From contig NZ_CP019333.1 of NCBI RefSeq assembly GCF_002163875.1, forward strand, positions 2,176,864 to 2,240,863: a DNA stretch of 64,000 nucleotides, read 5' to 3'. Source of the DNA: Gilvibacter sp. SZ-19. GTDB taxonomy: Bacteria; Bacteroidota; Bacteroidia; Flavobacteriales; Flavobacteriaceae. This document shows positions 57,356 to 64,000 of the stretch, one piece after another. Both the position numbers and the translations under genes were made by a program. Below the pieces are notes generated by a model. It made no database searches. It had not been told where the DNA came from and saw only the letters and a program-made list of their open reading frames with translations. Numbering within the stretch: position 1 is the stretch's first letter; every line of letters begins with the position of its first letter.

Positions 57356-57388
57356 TTGTCGTAAATTTACGGCCAAGTTATTGCCACT

Positions 57389-58465
57389 ATGCTCGATAAA
57401 CTCAATATAGTTAAACAGCGTTTTGACGAAGTCAGTGACCTTATTATTCAACCAGATATCATTTCCGATCAGAAGCGATATGTGCAGATCAATAAGGAGT
57501 ACAAAGAGCTCAGCGAGCTCATGAAGAAACGCAAAGAATACATTGCCCTAACCAATAACATCTCAGAAGCAGAGGAGATCATTGCAGATGGTTCTGACCA
57601 GGAAATGCTTGAGATGGCGAAAATGGAATTGGAAAGTGCTAAAGAACGCTTGCCGCAACTGGAAGAGGAGATACGCTATATGCTGATCCCAAAAGATCCG
57701 GAAGACGCCAAGAATGTGGTTGTTGAGATCCGCGCAGGAACTGGTGGTGACGAGGCGAGTATCTTTGCCGGAGACCTCTACCGTATGTATACCAAGTATT
57801 GCGAAGGTCGTGGTTGGAGCGTTTCTACCGTCGATTATAACGAAGGGACTTCTGGTGGATTTAAAGAGATCATCTTTGAAGTAGCAGGAGAGGATGTATA
57901 CGGAACCCTCAAGTTCGAGGCGGGAGTGCATCGCGTGCAACGTGTACCACAAACAGAAACGCAAGGCCGTGTACACACTAGTGCGGCTACTGTAATGGTT
58001 CTGCCAGAGGCAGAAGAGTTCGATGTAGAGCTAGACATGCAAGACGTTCGCATTGAACGAACCACATCGACAGGACCTGGAGGGCAATCTGTAAATACTA
58101 CCTATTCTGCTATTAAACTACATCACGAGCCCACGGGCATTATAGTGAGTTGTCAGGACCAAAAGTCGCAGCACAAGAATTTGGAAAAAGCCTTAAAGGT
58201 ATTGCGTTCGCGTCTTTATGAGGCTGAGCTAGCTAAAAAGCAAGCTGCAGATTCTGAGAAAAGAAAAAGCATGGTTTCTTCCGGAGACCGTTCTGCAAAG
58301 ATCAGGACTTACAACTATCCGCAGGGCCGTGTTACCGATCACCGCATTGGTCTTACCCTCTACGATTTGGGTAATATAATCGATGGAGATATACAAAAGC
58401 TTATCGACGAGCTGATGCTCGCAGAGAATACCGAGAAACTTAAAGAGAACAGCGAACTTTTTTAA
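57389..58465 (+). CDS. prfA: Peptide chain release factor 1
   Basis: 358 residues. GGQ at about residues 232-234 (TGPGGQSVN) triggers peptidyl-tRNA hydrolysis. The codon-recognition region ([22 protein letters not shown]) ends in the common segment of class I release factors, and the later [16 protein letters not shown] is also typical. RF1 reads UAA and UAG. It is followed directly by pyrF (stop and start adjoin). Confidence 0.96.
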   Translation: MLDKLNIVKQRFDEVSDLIIQPDIISDQKRYVQINKEYKELSELMKKRKEYIALTNNISEAEEIIADGSDQEMLEMAKMELESAKERLPQLEEEIRYMLIPKDPEDAKNVVVEIRAGTGGDEASIFAGDLYRMYTKYCEGRGWSVSTVDYNEGTSGGFKEIIFEVAGEDVYGTLKFEAGVHRVQRVPQTETQGRVHTSAATVMVLPEAEEFDVELDMQDVRIERTTSTGPGGQSVNTTYSAIKLHHEPTGIIVSCQDQKSQHKNLEKALKVLRSRLYEAELAKKQAADSEKRKSMVSSGDRSAKIRTYNYPQGRVTDHRIGLTLYDLGNIIDGDIQKLIDELMLAENTEKLKENSELF

Positions 58466-59284
58466 ATGACAAGCCAGCAATTAACCGAGCAGATTTTAGC
58501 CAAGCGCTCCTTTTTGTGTGTAGGGCTGGACGTTGATTTAGAAAAGATACCACCGCATTTACTTAAGGAAGAAGATCCAATCTTCGCTTTCAATAAGGCG
58601 ATCATAGATGCTACTTCGGAGCTTTGTGTGGCCTACAAACCCAACACAGCCTTTTACGAAGCCTATGGGCTTAAAGGGTGGCAGGCCTTACAAAAGACCA
58701 TCGATTATTTGAACGCAGAGTATCCCGATCACTTTACCATAGCTGATGCTAAACGCGGCGATATTGGAAACACCTCTACACGTTATGCCAAGGCCTTCTT
58801 TGAATCAATGAATTTTGATTCGGTCACGGTAGCTCCTTATATGGGAAGAGATTCTGTAGAACCATTTTTACAGTTCGAAGGGAAATATGTGATCCTGTTG
58901 GCCTTGACCTCTAATACAGGAGCTTTTGAATTTCAGACGCTCTCTGTAGGCGATCAAAGTCTTTACCAGCAGGTTATCGAGACTGCCTCTACTTGGGAAA
59001 ACGCAGATCGTCTTATGTATGTGGTAGGCGCTACTAAAGCAGAACATTTGGCAGTAATACGTCAAAAATTACCCAACCAATTCTTACTGATCCCGGGAGT
59101 AGGAGCTCAGGGTGGCTCCTTGACCGAGGTATGCAAATACGGGATGACAGACAATGTTGGACTCTTGGTAAATTCTTCTCGAGGAATTATCTATGCCTCT
59201 TCTGGCGAAGACTTTGCAACGGCTGCCGCAGCCAAAGCTGCAGATTTACAGCAGCAAATGGCAACTGTACTCCATGGAGTCTAA
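58466..59284 (+). CDS. pyrF: Orotidine-5'-phosphate decarboxylase
   Basis: 272 residues, the longer type 2 form. The catalytic segment is [17 protein letters not shown] (Asp-Lys-x-x-Asp). [18 protein letters not shown] and [12 protein letters not shown] are also typical. It makes UMP in pyrimidine synthesis. The start immediately follows the prfA stop, and the 3' end overlaps the next gene by 11 bp. Confidence 0.95.
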   Translation: MTSQQLTEQILAKRSFLCVGLDVDLEKIPPHLLKEEDPIFAFNKAIIDATSELCVAYKPNTAFYEAYGLKGWQALQKTIDYLNAEYPDHFTIADAKRGDIGNTSTRYAKAFFESMNFDSVTVAPYMGRDSVEPFLQFEGKYVILLALTSNTGAFEFQTLSVGDQSLYQQVIETASTWENADRLMYVVGATKAEHLAVIRQKLPNQFLLIPGVGAQGGSLTEVCKYGMTDNVGLLVNSSRGIIYASSGEDFATAAAAKAADLQQQMATVLHGV

Positions 59285-60047
59285 AGATCAATTAGGACGT
59301 ATACATCATTTTGATAAGATTCCCAGTCGAATCGTTTCCTTAGTGCCTTCTCAAACCGAACTGTTAGTAGACCTTGGGCTGCGAGAGCAAGTTGTCGGTA
59401 TCACCAAGTTTTGTGTGCATCCTACAGATCTGAAGCAACAAAAGACGATAGTTGGAGGCACCAAGAATGTAAAGATCGACAAGATCTCCGCTCTGAAGCC
59501 AGACATCGTCATTGCCAATAAAGAAGAAAATACTCAGCAGATCGTAGCTGCTCTTGAAACTATTGCGCCCGTATGGGTTAGCGATATCAATTCCGTAAAG
59601 GATAGCTTGAACTTTATTGGTGCCATGGGAGCTCTTTTTGGGCGAGAAGAGCAAGCTGCGGACTTGATAAGGGCTATAGAAACGGCTCGGAGAGATTTTA
59701 AAGGCTATATCGATGACAAACCTGCATTAAAGACGGCTTATTTAATATGGAAGTCACCCTATATGGTGGCAGGGCATAACACATTTATCGGTGATCTATT
59801 GCGTGAGAATGGTTTTGAGAATATAGTGTCAGATCCAAATGGGCGTTATCCGGAGGTCGATTTAAAAACCCTGCAACAGGCCGATCAGATCTTTTTGAGT
59901 TCAGAACCTTATCCTTTCAAAGAAAAGGATCGCGCCGAATTGGAAGCGCAGTTAGGAGTGACCGTCAAATTAGTAGACGGTGAATATTTTAGTTGGTACG
60001 GGAGCAGACTTGGGCAGGCCTATGAGTATTTTAAGCGCTTGCACTAA
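59274..60047 (+). CDS. BtuF/helical-backbone metal-receptor protein without signal peptide
   Basis: 257 residues from ATG at 59274 ([36 protein letters not shown]). The fold is that of ABC metal or cobalamin binding proteins: [40 protein letters not shown], and a long connecting helix region. No signal peptide or lipobox is visible even in the upstream frame, so it may be cytoplasmic, unlike transport-linked BtuF. No permease or ATPase is adjacent. The icmF gene, which needs B12, is 1.1 kb away; any link is speculative. Confidence 0.82.
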   Translation: MESKDQLGRIHHFDKIPSRIVSLVPSQTELLVDLGLREQVVGITKFCVHPTDLKQQKTIVGGTKNVKIDKISALKPDIVIANKEENTQQIVAALETIAPVWVSDINSVKDSLNFIGAMGALFGREEQAADLIRAIETARRDFKGYIDDKPALKTAYLIWKSPYMVAGHNTFIGDLLRENGFENIVSDPNGRYPEVDLKTLQQADQIFLSSEPYPFKEKDRAELEAQLGVTVKLVDGEYFSWYGSRLGQAYEYFKRLH

Positions 60048-60219
60048 CGTATTCAGAGTCCAAAAGCAATTGGATCTCTTGCATTTTGCGTTCTGCAATT
60101 TGAAGAGCGCGTTTGCTCTCGTCTTTATCGAAAACTGCAGTCGTGTAAGCATATCGCATCCATCTTTGGTACGATATCTCAAGGCGTCTAAGCTTGCTTT
60201 TTTTGAGCGTAAATAACAT
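60031..60219 (-). CDS. Small conserved protein, Lacal_2735-like
   Basis: 62 residues from ATG at 60219 (the frame also allows a start at 60249). Sequence begins MLFTLKKSKLRRLEISYQRW and is charged and helical, with a heptad-like end (ERKMQEIQLLLDSE). It resembles the Lacal_2735 family of small flavobacterial proteins (a short hydrophobic/basic start, then a helical region). Function unknown. Its last 17 bp overlap the 3' end of the convergent BtuF-like gene. Confidence 0.6.
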   Translation of the reverse strand: MLFTLKKSKLRRLEISYQRWMRYAYTTAVFDKDESKRALQIAERKMQEIQLLLDSEYVSASA

Positions 60220-60346
60220 AGGGGAGTGATTTTGTTTAAAGTTAATCACATTTCCTTAAAGGAAACCTAATATTTACTTAAAGGTCTGGCGTAAAAATGT
60301 AAGAAAACCCTCGCCCAATGATGGTTTTGTCGGCTAAAGTGTGCTT

Positions 60347-61051
60347 TTAGTCCTGAAGCGCAAAAACACGGCGTAAAAGATCAGTGGTTCTAGCCCCAAT
60401 TTTATTCCTAATTTCCTGTTCCTCAACGGCTATCATTGTATAAACACCTTTAAGGGCTTCTGTGGTCACATAATCTGTCAGATCAGGGTTGACATCATTG
60501 ACCAGTGGAATAGCATTGTATTTGTTAATTAGCTCTGTCCAGATCACATCGGCACCAACCCGACTAAAGGAATTATTGATCACCGGATTGAACTTGGCAT
60601 AAAGTGCGGTACGGGTTCTGTTCTCAAGGTAAGTGGTAGCGGCATTGTCGGCACCAAGCAGAATATTCTTAGCATCGGCAAAGGTGATGTCCTTTACAGC
60701 GGCAACAAATATTGGGGTCGCGTCTTTAACGGCATCTTCTGCAGCTCTGTTGAGCGCTTTTAGACCTTCGTCCGCTAAACTGGAAAGACCAATATCTCTA
60801 AGAGTGGCATCTACTTTTCTCAGCTCTTCGGGCAGGAGGATCTTAACCAATTCGTTCTTGTAGAAACCGTCTGTTGCGGTGAGCTTGCTCACCTGTTTTT
60901 CGATCCCAAATTCTAAGGCTTGTCTCAATCCATTTCCAATTTCAGCTTCGCTTAGTGCAGGTAGTCCACCGGGCAAATTATTGACAACTTGTTGCAGTTC
61001 TCCGCAGCTAAAAGTGATAAAGGTAAAAAGGATTAAGGGTAGACGTTTCAT
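60347..61051 (-). CDS. DUF4197 lipoprotein
   Basis: 234 residues from ATG at 61051 (MKRLPLILFTFITFSCGEL), lipobox TFSC with Cys16; the longer open frame to 61405 is antisense to icmF and unlikely. DUF4197 signatures include GLRQALEFGIEKQVSKL, KILLPEELRKV, ALNRAAEDAVKDATPIFVAAVKDITFADAKNIL, and FNPVINNSF. Probably lipid-anchored in the envelope, function unknown. It is divergent from icmF with 126 bp between the starts. Confidence 0.88.
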   Translation of the reverse strand: MKRLPLILFTFITFSCGELQQVVNNLPGGLPALSEAEIGNGLRQALEFGIEKQVSKLTATDGFYKNELVKILLPEELRKVDATLRDIGLSSLADEGLKALNRAAEDAVKDATPIFVAAVKDITFADAKNILLGADNAATTYLENRTRTALYAKFNPVINNSFSRVGADVIWTELINKYNAIPLVNDVNPDLTDYVTTEALKGVYTMIAVEEQEIRNKIGARTTDLLRRVFALQD

Positions 61052-61147
61052 AGTATTTGTGATGGATTTAGATAGCGATTTTCTTAAGCTTGTCCTAAAA
61101 CGATTTCGTTCTCGAGGTGAAAGTACAAAAATCACCCCCAAAATAAT

Positions 61148-61155
61148 TAACTTTG
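61148..61155 (+). promoter_or_regulatory. Probable icmF -7 box
   Basis: TAACTTTG (TAnnTTTG), 22 bp before the icmF ATG. No -33 TTG at the usual distance. Confidence 0.45.
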
Positions 61156-61177
61156 CGCCAAAATTAGGACAATTACC

Positions 61178-64000
61178 ATGCAGCAAGCCGCTCCATATAA
61201 ACCCAAGAATAAAGTACGAATTGTAACTGCAGCCTCGCTCTTTGATGGTCACGACGCAGCGATCAATATCATGCGTCGCATTATCCAAGCTACAGGAGTA
61301 GAAGTGATCCATCTGGGTCACGACCGTTCTGTAGAAGAAGTGGTTAACACGGCCATACAAGAAGACGCCAATGCCATTGCCATGACCTCGTATCAAGGTG
61401 GGCATAACGAGTACTTTAAGTATATGTACGATCTCTTACAAGAGCGCGGAGCTGGCCACATCAAGATCTTTGGAGGCGGTGGCGGTGTGATCTTACCAGA
61501 AGAGATCAAAGAGCTTATGGACTACGGAATCACGCGGATTTATTCTCCGGACGATGGTAGAGAAATGGGCTTACAAGGTATGATCAACGACCTGGTGCAA
61601 CAAGCAGATTTCCCTATTGGGGATTCGCTAAACGGAGAAGTGACCCGTTTGGAATCCAAAGAAACTGGCGCTATTGCGCGCATTATCTCTGCTGCAGAAA
61701 ATTTCCCAGAGGTTGCCAAAGAGACCTTAGATACCATACACCAGAAAAACGCAAAGACAAGCACACCTGTTTTAGGTATTACGGGTACTGGAGGTGCGGG
61801 TAAATCGAGTTTGGTCGATGAGTTAGTGCGACGCTTTTTGATCGATTTCCCGGAAAAGACGGTGGGTCTTATTTCTGTTGATCCATCTAAGCGTAAAACA
61901 GGAGGAGCCCTTTTAGGAGATCGAATCCGAATGAATGCCATTAATTCTCCACGTGTTTATATGCGTTCCTTGGCTACCCGTCAGAGCAATTTGGCATTGA
62001 GTAAATATGTCAACGAAGCGGTGGAGGTTTTAAAGGCTGCGGACTTTGATCTGATCATATTAGAGACCTCTGGAATTGGACAAAGCGATACCGAGATCCT
62101 AGAGCACTCAGACATTTCGCTCTATGTGATGACTCCAGAATTTGGAGCTGCAACACAGCTGGAAAAGATAGACATGCTCGACTTTGCCGATCTGGTGGCA
62201 ATAAATAAGTTCGATAAGCGCGGCGCATTGGATGCGCTTCGCGATGTGAAAAAACAATATATGCGTAACCACAATCTGTGGGATACGCCACAAGAGCAAT
62301 TGCCAGTCTACGGTACCATAGCCTCTCAGTTCAACGATCCGGGGATGAACACCTTGTATCGTAAAGTAATGGACACTTTGGTTGCCAAAACAGGGGCCGA
62401 CCTTAAGAGTTCTTACGAAGTTACCGACGCCATGAGTGAGAAGATCTATGTGATCCCGCCGGCGCGTACACGTTACTTATCTGAGATCGCAGAGAACAAC
62501 AGAGCTTATGATGAACGTGCTGCTGGGCAAGTTAGCACAGCTCAACAACTCTTTGGTATTTACAAGACCATTTGTTCGGTGCTAAATATAGATTCCGAAG
62601 CGTGTTTCAAAGACGTACTGGGTAAAGGTGGGTTGAACGAAGATTATCTTACCGAAACCGTATCCGCAGAAAATGAAACCTTCTTAGGACTGCTGCGCAA
62701 AGAGTTTGATCGTGTTAAAATGAATTTGGACCCTTATAACTGGGAACTGCTACTGCAATGGCCAGATAAGGTAGCTCGATATAAAGATCCTATTTATCGC
62801 TTTAAAGTTCGTGACAAGGAAATTCAAATAGAGACGCATACCAAATCGCTGTCGCATTCAGATATCCCAAAAGTGGCTTTGCCTAAGTATACCGCCTGGG
62901 GTGAGATCTTAGAATATGCCTTACAAGAGAATGTTCCGGGGGAGTTCCCTTATACTGCCGGTTTGTATCCCTTTAAGCGCACCGGAGAAGATCCGACGCG
63001 TATGTTTGCTGGAGAAGGAGGACCAGAGCGAACCAACAGACGTTTTCACTATGTTTCCCAGGGGATGCCTGCCAAGCGCCTTTCTACAGCCTTTGACTCC
63101 GTTACCTTATACGGCAATGACCCAGGACACCGACCAGACATTTATGGTAAGATCGGAAACTCCGGGGTGTCGATTTGCTGTTTAGACGACGCTAAAAAGC
63201 TTTACAGCGGATTCGACTTGAGCGACCCGATGACCTCCGTTAGTATGACCATAAACGGACCAGCGCCTATGTTGCTCGGTTTCTTTATGAACGCAGCTAT
63301 AGATCAGAACTGCGAGAAGTACATCAAAGCCGAAGGTCTGGAAGCAGAAATTGATAAAAAGATCAATGCCATCTACAAAGCCAAAGGGCAGCAGCGTCCG
63401 GTGTATCGCGGTGAGCTGCCAGAAGGCAATGACGGACTTGGGCTTATGTTATTGGGTGTTACCGGTGACGAAGTCTTGCCTAAAGACGTTTACCAGCGTA
63501 TTAAGGCAGAGACCTTACAACAAGTACGCGGTACGGTACAGGCCGATATTCTAAAAGAAGATCAAGCTCAGAATACCTGTATTTTCTCTACGGAGTTTGC
63601 CCTGCGACTTATGGGAGATGTGCAAGAGTACTTTATAGATCATAAAGTGCGCAACTTCTATTCGGTCTCTATTTCGGGTTACCATATTGCAGAAGCTGGA
63701 GCCAACCCTATTACTCAATTGGCCTTGACCTTGGCCAACGGCTTTACTTATGTGGAGTATTATTTGAGCCGAGGGATGGATATCAATAAGTTCGGGCCCA
63801 ACCTTTCGTTCTTCTTTAGCAATGGGATCGATCCGGAATACGCAGTGATAGGCCGTGTGGCAAGAAGAATTTGGGCTAAGGCGTTGAAACATAAATACGG
63901 CGCCAACCCAAGAGCGCAAATGCTCAAATATCACATTCAAACCTCTGGGCGTAGTCTGCACGCTCAAGAGATCGACTTCAACGATATTAGAACAACGCTG
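61178..64000 (+). CDS. icmF: Fused isobutyryl-CoA mutase IcmF, 3' end missing
   Basis: 941 codons are present and the frame is open at the window end; IcmF proteins are about 1,090 residues, so roughly 150 are missing. Order: B12-binding domain (about 8-140, [30 protein letters not shown]), then a MeaB-type G-protein chaperone domain (Walker [10 protein letters not shown] near residue 203, NKFDKRGA), then the acyl-CoA mutase barrel (from about 590, [23 protein letters not shown]). It interconverts isobutyryl-CoA and butyryl-CoA, or related branched acyl-CoAs, using adenosylcobalamin, with the G domain guarding cofactor loading. Start ATG at 61178 is well supported. Confidence 0.94.
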   Translation, partial: MQQAAPYKPKNKVRIVTAASLFDGHDAAINIMRRIIQATGVEVIHLGHDRSVEEVVNTAIQEDANAIAMTSYQGGHNEYFKYMYDLLQERGAGHIKIFGGGGGVILPEEIKELMDYGITRIYSPDDGREMGLQGMINDLVQQADFPIGDSLNGEVTRLESKETGAIARIISAAENFPEVAKETLDTIHQKNAKTSTPVLGITGTGGAGKSSLVDELVRRFLIDFPEKTVGLISVDPSKRKTGGALLGDRIRMNAINSPRVYMRSLATRQSNLALSKYVNEAVEVLKAADFDLIILETSGIGQSDTEILEHSDISLYVMTPEFGAATQLEKIDMLDFADLVAINKFDKRGALDALRDVKKQYMRNHNLWDTPQEQLPVYGTIASQFNDPGMNTLYRKVMDTLVAKTGADLKSSYEVTDAMSEKIYVIPPARTRYLSEIAENNRAYDERAAGQVSTAQQLFGIYKTICSVLNIDSEACFKDVLGKGGLNEDYLTETVSAENETFLGLLRKEFDRVKMNLDPYNWELLLQWPDKVARYKDPIYRFKVRDKEIQIETHTKSLSHSDIPKVALPKYTAWGEILEYALQENVPGEFPYTAGLYPFKRTGEDPTRMFAGEGGPERTNRRFHYVSQGMPAKRLSTAFDSVTLYGNDPGHRPDIYGKIGNSGVSICCLDDAKKLYSGFDLSDPMTSVSMTINGPAPMLLGFFMNAAIDQNCEKYIKAEGLEAEIDKKINAIYKAKGQQRPVYRGELPEGNDGLGLMLLGVTGDEVLPKDVYQRIKAETLQQVRGTVQADILKEDQAQNTCIFSTEFALRLMGDVQEYFIDHKVRNFYSVSISGYHIAEAGANPITQLALTLANGFTYVEYYLSRGMDINKFGPNLSFFFSNGIDPEYAVIGRVARRIWAKALKHKYGANPRAQMLKYHIQTSGRSLHAQEIDFNDIRTTL

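Noticed and set aside
61052-61405. 118-codon N-terminal extension of the DUF4197 gene
   Set aside because: It would run antisense through the icmF start and hide a perfect lipoprotein signal beginning at 61051.
61540-62299. Minus-strand ORFs inside icmF
   Set aside because: Shadows of the long icmF frame with no motifs.

Overview
The window is chromosomal DNA from a member of the Flavobacteriaceae (phylum Bacteroidota), probably marine; I cannot name the genus. Support comes from type IX secretion (T9SS) sorting domains of type A and type B, promoter -7 boxes of the Bacteroidota form TAnnTTTG with a TTG at -33, a Rho factor with a long Asn/Gln/Arg-rich linker, a proline--tRNA ligase of the archaeal/eukaryotic type, paired GSII and GSIII glutamine synthetases, and many families typical of flavobacteria (DUF4293, DUF3667, DUF1599, DUF6090, DUF4197, DoxX/BT_3928-like).

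Layout. 1-5.7 kb: the 3' part of a giant T9SS type B adhesin-like protein with 12 repeats of about 97 residues. 5.8-10.5 kb: FadL/OmpP1 porin, a Gly/Trp-rich lipoprotein, proS, tRNA-Glu and rpsT. 10.5-15.3 kb: an accessory islet between rpsT and rho. It holds an AT-rich pair (pentapeptide-repeat/TIR protein and a HEPN-like protein, a candidate defence module), two tandem META-like T9SS cargo paralogues, and several structured interspersed repeats. 15.3-29.8 kb: core genes (rho, truA, ABC exporter, cdaA-folP, a DoxX/thioredoxin-like/DUF6624 fusion, an orphan OppB-type permease, tpiA, prmA, clpS) and a secreted M57-like protease. 29.8-37.3 kb: mostly minus-strand genes for an Fe-S protein, an AraC-linked NmrA/DUF1772 cluster, MscS, Dps and CorA. 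37.3-44.9 kb: glucosamine-6-phosphate deaminase-like enzyme, GAF histidine kinase, tRNA-Arg, apt, a BlaR1/BlaI-like pair and a cation antiporter, with more structured repeats between genes. 45-48.4 kb: divergent glutamine synthetases II and III around a large dyad. 48.4-56.1 kb: a complete curli (functional amyloid) operon. 56.1-64 kb: purM, prfA, pyrF, a BtuF-like protein, a DUF4197 lipoprotein and the 5' part of icmF.

The best candidates for undescribed biology are these. (1) The curli operon has two giant curlins with about 29 and 33 half-repeats, a short third curlin-like protein, CsgE with an N-terminal domain resembling CsgH, CsgG with a C-terminal beta-barrel domain, a terminal beta-propeller lipoprotein, strong hairpins between the structural genes, and a 36-bp palindrome upstream. 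(2) A BlaI-type repressor operator exactly fills the 20-bp spacer of the blaI promoter, and an identical 20-bp copy lies upstream of dps-mscS. (3) The TIR and HEPN pair in the islet. (4) Several families of structured intergenic repeats, one with a stem that covaries between copies. All functional statements are from reading the sequence and known families; no database search was possible.
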